Of a stretch of DNA of 64,000 bases, positions 17,778 through 27,554 are shown one piece after another; position 1 is the first letter of the stretch; each line of letters opens with the position of its first letter. The stretch is taken from positions 1 through 64,000 of the forward strand of contig NZ_JXKM01000001.1 of assembly GCF_001885905.1 (NCBI RefSeq). The letters run 5' to 3'. The notes under the pieces were generated by a model, which saw nothing but the letters and a program-made list of their open reading frames with translations, was not told the DNA's origin and did not search any database. The stretch is from Enterococcus devriesei. Its GTDB lineage: Bacteria > Bacillota > Bacilli > Lactobacillales > Enterococcaceae. A program made the position numbers and the translations under genes.

Positions 17778-19271
17778 ATGGATTTTAGAAATATTTTAGG
17801 GGTAAGTAATTTAAGACATTTGCGATTAGTCGAATTGCTTTATGCTTGTCGTAACGGATTATCTAGTGACCAATTATTAGAGGAATTGGAATGTTCATTA
17901 TCGGTACTGTTAAAGGATGTGAAGCTGATCAATAGTCAGCAAGATGCGTTTATGATCGTGAAGTTCAAGGGCTTGTATCAGTTGAACATCAAGTCCCACG
18001 TCAGCATCAATCGGTTGTATGCGGATACGATCCAACAATCGCCAGAGTTTCAGATCATCGAAGAACTGCTATATGAAAAGTGCGAAAACATCATCGACTT
18101 GTCGAAAAAATTGTTTTTAAGTCCGTCAAAGACACAACGGAACTTAAAAAAAATTGAAAGTATTTTGCTGGAAACAGGAGTCACTTTGCATTATCGTCCG
18201 TTGCGGCTAGAAGGCAAGGAAAGTGTAATTCGCCACATGTATTATCGCTATTTCATTGAGAAGTCGGATCGTTTGGAATCCTTGTATCGGGAACTGAAGG
18301 AATTTCAGATCAAGGCGATCACGGATCTGGTGAATCAATTCATTCAGGTCAATCAATTGGAAGATAACTACATTTCACGTAAGCGGCTGGGCTACAATAT
18401 TTATATTAGTTTGTGGCGGATCAAAAATGGACATTATTATCCAAAAGAAGAGCTGGGCAGTCATTTGATGCTGCCGGAGAGGAATATTTTGGATGCCTTC
18501 AGACGGATGTCGATGGAGGTCTTTCGTTTGAAATTGTCCTCAGAGGAAATCAAGGATTGCCTCTGGTTGTCTTATTCCGATATCGTGGTGTCCAGCAAGA
18601 TCCAGCTGCACAGCGCTTTGAAAAGAGAAGGGGAATATGCGGATTATTATTATCGTCATTTGGAATTAGTTGAAGAGTTTGATAGCTTGTTGAATTTCTC
18701 GCTTGGTCATGAAAAGAAACAGGAAGTGACGATCAACTTGCTGAATGAACATTTGATTTATTCGCCAAACGGAAAACTGATCGATATTTTATTCCGTCAA
18801 AGAAAGATTTTTCTTGAAAAATTGTCGGAAACACATGATCAGGCCGTGAAAAAGGTGGCGAAAATCGTAGAAGGCTTCGTTTCGCGCCATCAAATGTATC
18901 AGGATAACGATTTTATCTGGAATTACGTGTATCTGTTGATCACGATGGTTCCCCAAAGTTTGACGCTCTTAGCCAGCTGTGACCGTCCGTTAAAATTGTT
19001 ATTGTTATCGGAGCTGTCACCAACAGAGGAATTTTTCTTAGGAAATCAGATTGAAAGCCAGATTTACGGGAATTTTGAAGTCCATTATGTGGAGAAAAAT
19101 TTAAGTAGCGTCAATATCAACCGCTCAGAGCTGGAAAAGTATGATGCGCTGATTACTTCCAGCAGTGTGGAAGAGGTACCGGACGAATATCCGACGGTGG
19201 TGATCGATCCGTTTTTGACTAATCAAGATGTGTTCCAATTGCAGCAGCTAGTGAGTAAGCTAGCTGGTTGA
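17778..19271 (+). CDS. ebpR: Mga/AtxA-family regulator, EbpR-like, copy 2
   Basis: A 497-residue paralogue of the regulator at 4315-5808, with the same length and the same domain order: N-terminal helix-turn-helix pair, central Mga/PRD-like part, and C-terminal EIIB-like part ending in SSSVEEVPDEYPTVVIDPFLTNQ. Near-identical blocks include FQIIEELLYEKCE, HYRPLRLEGKESVIRH and NYVYLLITMVPQSL. The ATG at 17778 is chosen over an upstream in-frame start at 17712 because AAGGGTGG precedes it and the MDFR start matches the paralogue. It lies downstream of pilus set 2, separated by the aldehyde dehydrogenase gene, while regulator 1 lies inside set 1. Each may control one pilus set or both; this is inference from position. 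Confidence 0.82.
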   Translation: MDFRNILGVSNLRHLRLVELLYACRNGLSSDQLLEELECSLSVLLKDVKLINSQQDAFMIVKFKGLYQLNIKSHVSINRLYADTIQQSPEFQIIEELLYEKCENIIDLSKKLFLSPSKTQRNLKKIESILLETGVTLHYRPLRLEGKESVIRHMYYRYFIEKSDRLESLYRELKEFQIKAITDLVNQFIQVNQLEDNYISRKRLGYNIYISLWRIKNGHYYPKEELGSHLMLPERNILDAFRRMSMEVFRLKLSSEEIKDCLWLSYSDIVVSSKIQLHSALKREGEYADYYYRHLELVEEFDSLLNFSLGHEKKQEVTINLLNEHLIYSPNGKLIDILFRQRKIFLEKLSETHDQAVKKVAKIVEGFVSRHQMYQDNDFIWNYVYLLITMVPQSLTLLASCDRPLKLLLLSELSPTEEFFLGNQIESQIYGNFEVHYVEKNLSSVNINRSELEKYDALITSSSVEEVPDEYPTVVIDPFLTNQDVFQLQQLVSKLAG

Positions 19272-19331
19272 AAAGAAATGACTTATCCTAAAAGAGGGAG
19301 TGGAGTAGACGGCCACAATCTCCCTAAACCA

Positions 19332-19370
19332 AAAGGCAGCTAGAAGATGCATGCATCCTCTAACTGCCTT
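19332..19370. terminator. Bidirectional terminator between ebpR2 and a minus-strand small gene
   Basis: A long imperfect hairpin: AAGGCAG pairs with CTGCCTT at its base, with an inner GATGCATGCATC palindrome at the tip. It serves the plus-strand regulator and, read on the other strand, ends in a T-run for the broken small gene at 19379-19576. Confidence 0.65.
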
Positions 19371-19378
19371 ATTCGGCT

Positions 19379-19576
19379 TTATTCAATTAGTCGTTTGTTT
19401 TTAGTGTGCACTTTGGTGTGTTGTGTGTTTGTTGCTTTGGACGGAAGCTGATCTAATCGCTGATAAGCTTGGGCGAAGTTTTTGGCTTGGACTTTATCAA
19501 AGAACAGTCGGCCTAATTTTTAGAATTCTTTCGCTAATAATTGCTCGTTATCTGGAATCTCATACTTTGAAGTCAT
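19379..19576 (-). pseudogene. Small unknown gene interrupted by one in-frame stop codon
   Basis: On the minus strand a good ribosome site (GGAAGGA) precedes an ATG at 19576 and a 66-codon frame that ends just before a hairpin terminator. Codon 19 (19520-19522) is TAA. The frame reads MTSKYEIPDNEQLLAKEF, stop, KLGRLFFDKVQAKNF and on to KNKRLIE. The two halves look like one protein: a start and ribosome site in front and protein-like sequence after the stop, in the same frame. A single base change (for example from CAA, AAA or GAA) would explain it. The family is not recognised. Only 18 residues would be made unless the stop is read through. Confidence 0.5.
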
Positions 19577-19646
19577 TTGAGTCCTTCCTTTCAAAGAAAA
19601 GCAAGGGTCTATATATTTTAGCATGTGGAAAGCTTGAGACTAAACC

Positions 19647-19684
19647 AAAAACCGCGAAGTAATATGAACTTTCGCGGTTTTTAT
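19647..19684. terminator. Bidirectional terminator
   Basis: AAAAACCGCGAA at 19647-19658 pairs with TTCGCGGTTTTT at 19671-19682. It flanks the 3' end of the minus-strand membrane protein gene and can act in both directions. Confidence 0.85.
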
Positions 19685-20284
19685 TTAGCGTTTTATTCTA
19701 GTGACTTGCTGGGCTGAGCGGAAAGGTCGTTTCAGACGTTTAGGCAGGATCAAAGAGATCAATTCAAAAGGGGTTGCTAGAACGGTCCAAGCGACTTGCC
19801 GTACGCTAGGATGGAAATAGTAGACTTGAATCAAGACAAAGTGCAGCAGTAACAGACCTGGCAATAATTGCAGTCCGATTTGCCAGAAGGCTTCCCAATG
19901 AGTAAAGTAGCGCAATAGGCTCAAGCCTAGCGGATACAAGTAAAAAAGCGAGGTTACGAGATTTACGCGCCAGCTTTTGGTTAACAACCGCAGATTGAAT
20001 AAAAAGAAAATAGCGGAGAGCAAGATACCAATCGGCGGAAACAAGCTGACTAAAAAGGAATACAGTGCGCCAAACAGTAAGAGTCCGGGCCCCTTTATTA
20101 GAGCTGCTAGAATCATCAAAAGACCGATCGTCAACAGTTGCTGCTTGATCGTTGCGATACATAATAGACTAAAAAGAATCAAGATCCCCCAATGCCAAAC
20201 ACTTTTTAAAGGGTCTCTTTTATCAGGATAGCGCCGCTTTAAATAGCTGGCGAAGTTGGGATAATCTTTTTGGAAATTCGGCAT
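19685..20284 (-). CDS. Membrane protein of unknown function
   Basis: A 199-residue protein with about five predicted membrane segments (for example WHWGILILFSLLCIATI, LLTIGLLMILAALI, LLFGALYSFLVSLFPPIGILLSA). The N-terminus is soluble and charged, and the C-terminus is basic (PKRLKRPFRSAQQVTRIKR). The ATG at 20284 has an AGGAGG ribosome site. It is transcribed alone, divergently from tatD, and ends at a hairpin. No family is recognised, and the sequence gives no functional residues. Confidence 0.7.
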   Translation of the reverse strand: MPNFQKDYPNFASYLKRRYPDKRDPLKSVWHWGILILFSLLCIATIKQQLLTIGLLMILAALIKGPGLLLFGALYSFLVSLFPPIGILLSAIFFLFNLRLLTKSWRVNLVTSLFYLYPLGLSLLRYFTHWEAFWQIGLQLLPGLLLLHFVLIQVYYFHPSVRQVAWTVLATPFELISLILPKRLKRPFRSAQQVTRIKR

Positions 20285-20478
20285 AAAAAAACCTCCTATC
20301 AGTTTTCCACCGAGTAGTAGTTAGCTGTCTTGAAAAAATTTGAGTGGATCACTTTCTTCCCTTTTAATTATAGAGGGCATAGACGATGACAGCATCCGAC
20401 CTGCGACGGATTTTCATAGGGAATGAGAAAATTTAGATTTTGTGCTATGGTAGGCGTACGAAGAAAGTAAATTTAAGT

Positions 20479-20504
20479 GATACTTCACGCTTAAGCGAAG
20501 TATC
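20479..20504 (+). promoter_or_regulatory. Hairpin in the tatD 5' untranslated region
   Basis: GATACTTC at 20479-20486 and GAAGTATC at 20497-20504 form a perfect 8-base stem with a GCTT/AAGC extension in the loop. It ends just before the AGGAGGA ribosome site of tatD, so it could affect translation or protect the mRNA. Function unknown. Confidence 0.4.
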
Positions 20505-20520
20505 AGCAGGAGGAATATCA

Positions 20521-21289
20521 ATGATTTTTGATTCTCATACCCATTTGAACGCGGAGCAATTTGACGCAGAAATTCCAGAAACGGTGGAACGTGCTCGGGA
20601 ATTAGGGGTAACAGAGATGGCAGTCGTAGGTTTTGATACACCGACGATCGAAAAAAGTTTGGCTTTGAACAAAGAATATGACGGAATCTATTCGATCATC
20701 GGTTGGCACCCGACGGAAGCGGGGAGTTACACTAAGGCGATCGAGGAGGATTTAATCGAAAAATTGACGTTGCCTAAAGTGGTGGCGTTAGGCGAAATCG
20801 GCTTGGATTACCATTGGATGGAAGATCCAAAAGAAGTACAAGACAAAGTCTTTCGTCGTCAGATCGCCATTGCTAAAGAAATGAAGCTGCCGATTAGTAT
20901 CCATACCCGTGAAGCATTAGAGGATACGTATAAAATCTTAAAAGAGGAAGACATTCGTGAGATTGGCGGGATCATGCACAGTTTCAGCGGTAGCGGTGAA
21001 TGGGCAGAACGCTTCTTAGATTTAGGAATGCATGTTTCTTTTTCTGGCGTTGTGACCTTTAAGAAAGCCTTGGATGTGCAAGAAGCAGCGACCATTGTAC
21101 CGATGGATAAATTACTCGTCGAAACCGATGCGCCTTATTTAGCGCCAATGCCTTACCGCGGCAAACGTAATGAACCGGGCTATACACGTTATGTGGTGGA
21201 AAAAATCGCCGAATTACGGAACTTGCCGATGGAAGAAGTCGCTCGTCAAACGACCGAGAACGCGCATCGCTTGTTTAGGATCAATGCCC

Positions 21290-21297
<8 letters not shown>
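20521..21297 (+). CDS. tatD: TatD-family metal-dependent DNase/hydrolase
   Basis: A 258-residue TIM-barrel hydrolase of the TatD/YabD family, cytoplasmic, thought to be a metal-dependent 3'-5' nuclease. Metal ligands are visible in DSHTHLN (HxH at the N-terminus), Glu in [10 protein letters not shown], His in ISIHTRE, His in GIMHSFSG and Asp in [10 protein letters not shown]. The start at 20521 is chosen because AGGAGGA lies just upstream; the frame is open to 20440. It overlaps the next gene, rnmV, by 8 bases. The order tatD-rnmV-rsmA is widespread in Bacillales and Lactobacillales, which supports the three calls. Confidence 0.92.
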
Positions 21298-22735
<1,438 letters not shown>

Positions 22736-22737
<2 letters not shown>

Positions 22738-22764
22738 AAAGAGCTGCGGCTCTTTTTGTTTTTT
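22736..22764 (+). terminator. Terminator after rsmA
   Basis: AAAAAGAGC, a short loop and GCTCTTTTT followed by more T residues, immediately after the rsmA stop codon. Confidence 0.85.
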
Positions 22765-22783
22765 CATTAAATCCACACGAAAT

Positions 22784-22813
22784 TTGTCAAACAAAACCCA
22801 ACTCACCTATAAT
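22784..22813 (+). promoter_or_regulatory. Sigma-A type promoter of the DUF3089 gene
   Basis: TTGTCA at 22784-22789 and TATAAT at 22808-22813, 18 bases apart, in front of the gene starting at 22846. Confidence 0.75.
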
Positions 22814-22845
22814 AGAAGTAATAAATTTGTTTTTTGGAGGATACG

Positions 22846-24012
22846 ATGAAAAAATTCTTAATTGGATTGTTAGTTGTAGTAGTATTAGGCGCCGGTGGCT
22901 ATTACGCTTACACTACCATGAATAAAAATGAGGAACCAAAGGAAGAAACACGGAAAACCTCAATTAAAGTCAAAGAACCAGAAAAGGCTGGGGAGACGAT
23001 CCAAGCCAGCGATTACAGCAAGGCCAATAATTGGTTGGCTGAACCGACAGAGATCACTAGTCAAGCCGACGTTTTCATGCTTTATACGACTGCTTACGCG
23101 CAAAAAAATAAAAATACTTCGCCAATTGCTAAAATTGATAACGACAGTATGCGGGCCGGGGCACAAGTTTTCTTAGCCAGTCAAGGCTCTGCCTTTGAAA
23201 CAAGCGGCAATATTTTTGCTCCTTATTACCGCCAATTAGACGCGAATTGGCTGCTTTCAAAATCGAAAGAAGAACAAAACCAGTATGTGGACGGTGTGCC
23301 AAAAGCCGATGTGATGGCCGCCTTTGATTATTACATTAAACACAAAAATAATAATCGTCCCTTTATTTTAGTCGGTCACTCTCAAGGTGCGCGCCTAATC
23401 AAGTCGATCATGTATGACTATTTCAAACAGAATCCTGGCGTCAGCAATCGGATGATCGCAGCCTACGTACTAGGCCAATCCGTGACCCAACAAGAAATGA
23501 ACGATAACCCGCAAGTCAAATTCGCGACTGGACCAGACGATACCGGAGTAGTGGTTTCTTACAATACCGTTGCCCCCGATTTCACTGGAGAGTTGCCTAC
23601 TTGGGATCAAGGGGCGTTGGCGATTAATCCAATCAATTGGAGAACCGATGCTACACCGGCAACGGCAGCAGAAAATCTTGGCTCTTATATCCGCAATGAT
23701 TCAGGCGACTATACCAAGGTCATGAATTTTGCTGATGCGACCGTCGATCCAGCTAGAGGCTTAGTTATCAGCTCGATCGCTGATAAAGCCAAATACGAGA
23801 TGCCTGAAAGCACCCGGAAGCTGTATCCAGCAGGCTCATACTTAAACAATGACATCAGTTTTTATTATTACAACTTGCAACAAAATGCTGAAAATCGTGA
23901 AGCCCAATATTTCGCGACCCATCCACAGCAATCAACCCAAACATCAGATGCAAACCAGCCGGTTCAAGAAGACCAGCAAGCCACTGATCCAAACCAACAA
24001 CCTGTCCAATAA
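22846..24012 (+). CDS. DUF3089 alpha/beta-hydrolase, membrane-anchored
   Basis: A 388-residue protein with an N-terminal membrane segment (about residues 4-24) and a short Lys/Glu-rich stalk, so its catalytic part lies outside the cell. The body matches the DUF3089 family of lipase-like alpha/beta-hydrolases: DVFMLYTTAY near the start, NIFAPYYRQ, and the nucleophile elbow GHSQGARL. The C-terminal about 30 residues are Gln/Asn/Thr-rich and low in complexity. The ATG at 22846 has GGAGG 6 bases upstream. It is transcribed alone, with its own promoter and terminator. Substrate unknown. Confidence 0.78.
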   Translation: MKKFLIGLLVVVVLGAGGYYAYTTMNKNEEPKEETRKTSIKVKEPEKAGETIQASDYSKANNWLAEPTEITSQADVFMLYTTAYAQKNKNTSPIAKIDNDSMRAGAQVFLASQGSAFETSGNIFAPYYRQLDANWLLSKSKEEQNQYVDGVPKADVMAAFDYYIKHKNNNRPFILVGHSQGARLIKSIMYDYFKQNPGVSNRMIAAYVLGQSVTQQEMNDNPQVKFATGPDDTGVVVSYNTVAPDFTGELPTWDQGALAINPINWRTDATPATAAENLGSYIRNDSGDYTKVMNFADATVDPARGLVISSIADKAKYEMPESTRKLYPAGSYLNNDISFYYYNLQQNAENREAQYFATHPQQSTQTSDANQPVQEDQQATDPNQQPVQ

Positions 24013-24057
24013 AACAAGGAACCGTCTATCGAAAGATAGGCGGTTCCTTGTTTTTTG
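24013..24057 (+). terminator. Terminator after the DUF3089 gene
   Basis: AACAAGGAACCG...CGGTTCCTTGTT, with an inner TCTATCGAAAGATAGG stem-loop, followed by a T-run. Confidence 0.9.
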
Positions 24058-24124
24058 ACAAGTCGGAAATTGGTAAGCCAAAAATTTTATTCAGAATAAA
24101 AAAACAGCCGGTAAAAAAAAGTGT

Positions 24125-24440
24125 TTGACAAAAGCATATTCGGAGACTATCCTTAACTTAAATAAATATTAAAAAACGATGAGAAAGAAAGTAGAGATAA
24201 ACCCTTTTCCATCAGAGAGTCTCGGTAGCTGAAAAGAGATGAACAGGATTTATGTTGAAAATGGCTTTTGAGTGGATCTTCTGATTAATTAAGAAGATAC
24301 GGGATGTTCCGTTAAACAACAGAAGTCTCCCATGTTGGGGTACTTGTCGAGGCAGTGGATCGTGAGGTCGCTGCAAAATAAGGTGGTAACGTATAACTAT
24401 GCCCTTAGATGTCTAGTCGGATGTCTAAGGGCTTTTTTTA
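24125..24440 (+). promoter_or_regulatory. T-box riboswitch with a methionine (AUG) specifier
   Basis: A promoter (TTGACA at 24125-24130, TATCCT at 24148-24153, 17 bases apart) is followed by about 270 bases of structured leader. The T-box core AAGGTGGTAACG (24380-24391) matches most of the consensus AGGGTGGNACCG. A terminator (GCCCTTAGA at 24401-24409 with TCTAAGGGC at 24424-24432, then seven T) follows. AAGG of the T-box can pair with CCTT of the terminator arm, as expected for the antiterminator. In stem I, GAAAATGGCTTTTGAGTGG places ATG at 24261-24263 in the usual specifier position. Uncharged tRNA-Met would therefore switch the downstream gene on. Confidence 0.82.
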
Positions 24441-24497
24441 TTCACGTAGTTATCAATCAGAATTCTTCTGAAAACTATAAATAAAGGAGCGGATTTC

Positions 24498-25619
24498 ATG
24501 AGTAAGATTCCATTTCGTTTTGATCACGTAGGTAGTTTGTTAAGGCCTGAGAGGCTAAAAGAAGCACGAGCGGCATTTAAACAAGGGACGATCACCAAAG
24601 AGGCTTTGACCAAGATTGAAGATGAAGCAATCATAAAAGTAATCCAAAAGCAAAAAGAAATTGGTCTGGAAGCTGTAACGGATGGCGAATTTCGTCGGCG
24701 TTGGTGGCATTTGGATTTTATTGCCGGTTTGAATAGAATTACCGTGTTTGATTTTGAAACGACGGCTTTTGGGATTACTACCGAGGCGCAAGGGACTTTC
24801 GTTAGTGGCAAACTATCCTTCAATTCGCAGCATCCCTTTTTAGAGCATTTCAAATTTACCAACGAGCAAGCTGGAAAAACATTAGCCAAGCAGACGATTC
24901 CGGGCCCCAATATGATCTATTTAGATTCGTTTATCTTGTCTAAGCAATACCATGAAAAGCCGATTTATCCCAATAAAGAAGCTTTCATCAAAGACTTGAT
25001 TGGTACCTATCAAGCGGCGATCCAAGCCTTTTATGATGCGGGTTGCCGCTATCTACAACTGGATGACACCAGCTGGGGTGGGTTGTTTGATGAACGTTTC
25101 CGTGGACTAATTGTGGAAAATGGCTATGATCCAGATGCGCTGATCCAGGAATTTGGCGCTATTACCGAGGCCGTCTTAGCCAATAAGCCAGCCGATTTAG
25201 CGGTGACCTTTCATTTCTGCAAAGGCAATTTCCAATCTCACTGGCTCTATAATGGTTCCTACGATAAAATCGCCAAATGCTTACTGGCAATCGAAGGATT
25301 CAACGGCTTTTTCTTGGAATTCGATGATGAACGTTCTGGTAGCTTCGAGCCGTTAAAAAATATTCACGATCAGCGTATCGTTTTAGGCTTAGTCACCACA
25401 AAGACCCCTGAGCTGGAAGCTAAAGCAGAGTTGAAAGCGCGGATCAAGGAAGCGACGCAATTTGTACCCTTAGATCAGCTTTGTCTAAGTCCTCAGTGCG
25501 GCTTTTCTTCCACCCATGAAGGCAATAAAGTCACCGAAGAAGATCAATGGGCGAAATTGAAATTAGTTGTTGAGACGGCTAAGGAAGTTTGGCCAGATTT
25601 AAACCTTTCTCCCGCTTAA
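24498..25619 (+). CDS. MetE-like cobalamin-independent methionine synthase family protein (YxjG/YxjH type)
   Basis: A 373-residue protein similar to the C-terminal catalytic half of cobalamin-independent methionine synthase. It is probably a methyltransferase making methionine from homocysteine (or a related thiol) with a donor that cannot be named. Zinc ligands are visible as His and Cys in TFHFCKGN and Cys in CLSPQCGFSS; substrate-site patterns are FDHVGSLLRP, TDGEFRRRWWHLDF and LQLDDTSWG. It lacks the N-terminal half of full MetE, as do YxjG/YxjH of Bacillus. GGAGCGG precedes the ATG. Control by a methionine T-box strongly supports a role in methionine supply. A terminator overlaps the stop codon. 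Confidence 0.82.
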   Translation: MSKIPFRFDHVGSLLRPERLKEARAAFKQGTITKEALTKIEDEAIIKVIQKQKEIGLEAVTDGEFRRRWWHLDFIAGLNRITVFDFETTAFGITTEAQGTFVSGKLSFNSQHPFLEHFKFTNEQAGKTLAKQTIPGPNMIYLDSFILSKQYHEKPIYPNKEAFIKDLIGTYQAAIQAFYDAGCRYLQLDDTSWGGLFDERFRGLIVENGYDPDALIQEFGAITEAVLANKPADLAVTFHFCKGNFQSHWLYNGSYDKIAKCLLAIEGFNGFFLEFDDERSGSFEPLKNIHDQRIVLGLVTTKTPELEAKAELKARIKEATQFVPLDQLCLSPQCGFSSTHEGNKVTEEDQWAKLKLVVETAKEVWPDLNLSPA

Positions 25620-25640
25620 TGATTGGCGGGAGTTTTTTCT
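25609..25640 (+). terminator. Terminator overlapping the end of the MetE-like gene
   Basis: CTCCCGC at 25609-25615 and GCGGGAG at 25626-25632, followed by six T residues. Confidence 0.88.
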
Positions 25641-25727
25641 TGTAAACAATTCCACAAGCATCTAGCTCGAAAAAACGATTTTCTTCTCCTATAGTAGTAA
25701 AGAATGAAAGAAACAGGAGGAACTATC

Positions 25728-26672
25728 ATGGATTACCGTGTTTTGCTTTACTATAACTATACAACGATCGCAGATCCTGAAACATTTGCGAAGGAACATT
25801 TGGCTTTTTGTCAGGAACTTGGAATCAAAGGCCGAATCTTAGTTGCGCCAGAAGGTATCAATGGGACTTTATCAGGTACGAAAGCAGCAACCGATCAGTA
25901 TATGGCTATGATGCTAGCGGATCAACGTTTTAAAGATACTTATTTTAAAATTGACGAGAGTGAAGGACATGCTTTCAAAAAATTATTCGTTCGCCCTCGG
26001 AGTGAATTAGTCGCTTTAAACTTAGATGAAGACGTCGATCCTCGACAACTGACAGGAAACTATTTAGAGCCGCAAGCGTTTAAGCAAGCATTGCTGGATG
26101 AGGAGACTGTAGTAATCGATGCTCGTAATGATTATGAATATGATCTGGGTCATTTTCGCGGAGCGATTCGTCCAGAGATTCATAATTTCCGAGAGCTGCC
26201 AGCCTGGATTCGTGAAAACAAAGAGCAACTGATGGATAAAAAAATCGTCACTTATTGTACCGGCGGGATTCGCTGTGAGAAATTCTCCGGCTGGTTATTG
26301 CGTGAAGGATATGAAGACGTCGCCCAACTTCATGGTGGAATCGCGGCGTATGGGAAAAATGCGGAAACCAAAGGAGAGCTGTGGGACGGCAAAATGTATG
26401 TCTTTGATGAGCGAATTAGTGTCGAGATCAATCAAGTAGATAAGACGATCGTCGGCAAGGAATGGTTCGACGGAACGCCGTGCGAGCGCTATATCAATTG
26501 CAGCAATCCTGAATGCAATCGTCAAATGTTAGTTTCTGAAGAAAATGAGGCTAAATATTTAGGTGCGTGTTCATTGGCCTGTGCCAAGCACGTAAAAAAT
26601 CGTTACGTTAAAAAACATTCGCTAACCGAAGGAGAACGCTTGGAACGATTAGCAATAATTGAAAAGCAATAG
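25728..26672 (+). CDS. trhO: tRNA uridine 5-hydroxylase TrhO (rhodanese-like, YceA/YbfQ)
   Basis: A 314-residue cytoplasmic protein of the TrhO family, which forms 5-hydroxyuridine at position 34 of some tRNAs with oxygen. It has an N-terminal acylphosphatase-like part ([14 protein letters not shown]), a rhodanese domain with the active-site loop [11 protein letters not shown] (Cys near residue 177), and a C-terminal Cys-rich zinc-like region ([17 protein letters not shown] ... CSLACAKH). The start at 25728 is set by AGGAGG 7 bases upstream; an upstream in-frame ATG at 25704 lacks a site. It is monocistronic. Confidence 0.9.
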   Translation: MDYRVLLYYNYTTIADPETFAKEHLAFCQELGIKGRILVAPEGINGTLSGTKAATDQYMAMMLADQRFKDTYFKIDESEGHAFKKLFVRPRSELVALNLDEDVDPRQLTGNYLEPQAFKQALLDEETVVIDARNDYEYDLGHFRGAIRPEIHNFRELPAWIRENKEQLMDKKIVTYCTGGIRCEKFSGWLLREGYEDVAQLHGGIAAYGKNAETKGELWDGKMYVFDERISVEINQVDKTIVGKEWFDGTPCERYINCSNPECNRQMLVSEENEAKYLGACSLACAKHVKNRYVKKHSLTEGERLERLAIIEKQ

Positions 26673-26698
26673 AAAATTTTCAAAAAAGTTCCGTCCTT

Positions 26699-26758
26699 GT
26701 GTCTTGACACTTTCCATGATATGCACTAAACTAAAGAACGAATAAAGTGTCTTGACAG
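26699..26758 (+). promoter_or_regulatory. Promoter and two NiaR-like boxes before the niacin transporter gene
   Basis: GTGTCTTGACAC at 26699-26710 and GTGTCTTGACAG at 26747-26758 are nearly identical, with palindromic arms GTGTC/GACAC. The first contains the likely -35 (TTGACA, 26704-26709), 17 bases before TAAACT (26727-26732). Repression by a factor binding both boxes would block the promoter and the start of the transcript. The sequence resembles the TGTCTTGACA-type sites described for NiaR (YrxA) in Firmicutes, which fits the gene call; this is from memory of the family and needs checking. Confidence 0.6.
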
Positions 26759-26773
26759 TTCAGGGAGGATAAA

Positions 26774-27385
26774 ATGAAAAATAATTCAGTTAGAAATTTA
26801 ACGATTTCAGCGTTGTTGATTGGTCTAGGAATCTTAATTCCAATGGTTATGCCGAAGATCATGATTCCACCAGCTTCATTTACATTGGCGAGTCATGTCC
26901 CGGTTTTTATTGCGATGTTCTTCTCGCCATTAGTTGCAGTTGCGGTCGTATTAGGGACTACCTTAGGATTTTTTATCTCAACGACACCAATTATTGCTTT
27001 ACGGGCATTCTCTCACATTATTTTCGCAGTGATTGGTGCAAAATATCTGCAAGCTCATCCTGAAATCGTATTGAAGGATGGGAAATTCACTTTAGCTAAT
27101 GGTCGTTTCCAAGTCTTTAACTTAGTGATTGGTATTATTCATGCGGTGGCCGAAATGCTAGTCGTCTCAGCCTTTTATTTTATGGGCAATATGCCGGATA
27201 CGTTCTATTCACAAGGCTATCTATATACTATTTTCATATTGATGGGTGTCGGAGGATTGATCCACAGTTTGGTTGATTTTAACATCGCCTACTTTGTGGC
27301 AGGTGCATTATACAAACAATTCAACTTACCGATTTTTGAAAAAGCGGTGAAGCAAACAAAAGAATTAAATAAGGTTACAGCTTAA
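26774..27385 (+). CDS. niaX: Probable ECF transporter S component for niacin (NiaX-like)
   Basis: A 203-residue integral membrane protein with about six helices, the size of a substrate-binding S component of an energy-coupling factor transporter. It would work with the shared EcfA/EcfA'/EcfT module, which is not in this window. Motifs are PPASFTLASHVPVFIAMFFSPLVAVAVVLGTTLGF near the N-terminus and FSHIIFAVIGAKYL. These resemble NiaX proteins, predicted niacin transporters in lactobacilli and enterococci, and the NiaR-like double box upstream agrees. Another small-molecule specificity cannot be ruled out. AGGGAGG lies just before the ATG. Confidence 0.65.
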   Translation: MKNNSVRNLTISALLIGLGILIPMVMPKIMIPPASFTLASHVPVFIAMFFSPLVAVAVVLGTTLGFFISTTPIIALRAFSHIIFAVIGAKYLQAHPEIVLKDGKFTLANGRFQVFNLVIGIIHAVAEMLVVSAFYFMGNMPDTFYSQGYLYTIFILMGVGGLIHSLVDFNIAYFVAGALYKQFNLPIFEKAVKQTKELNKVTA

Positions 27386-27412
27386 ACCGTGATGATAAAT
27401 CACGGTTTTTCT
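27385..27412 (+). terminator. Terminator after niaX
   Basis: AACCGTGA, a 7-base loop, TCACGGTT and a T-run, directly at the stop codon. Confidence 0.88.
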
Positions 27413-27554
27413 TTATTCTAAAAATAAAAAAACGAAATAGTTAGGAATGTTCATAATTTTATTTAATATACGTTAAAAAAAGACCTTTTTTTCGCTTAAA
27501 TTTAAGTTATATTTTATTTATAGGCATTATTTAGTAGAAAATGAGGGCGGATAG

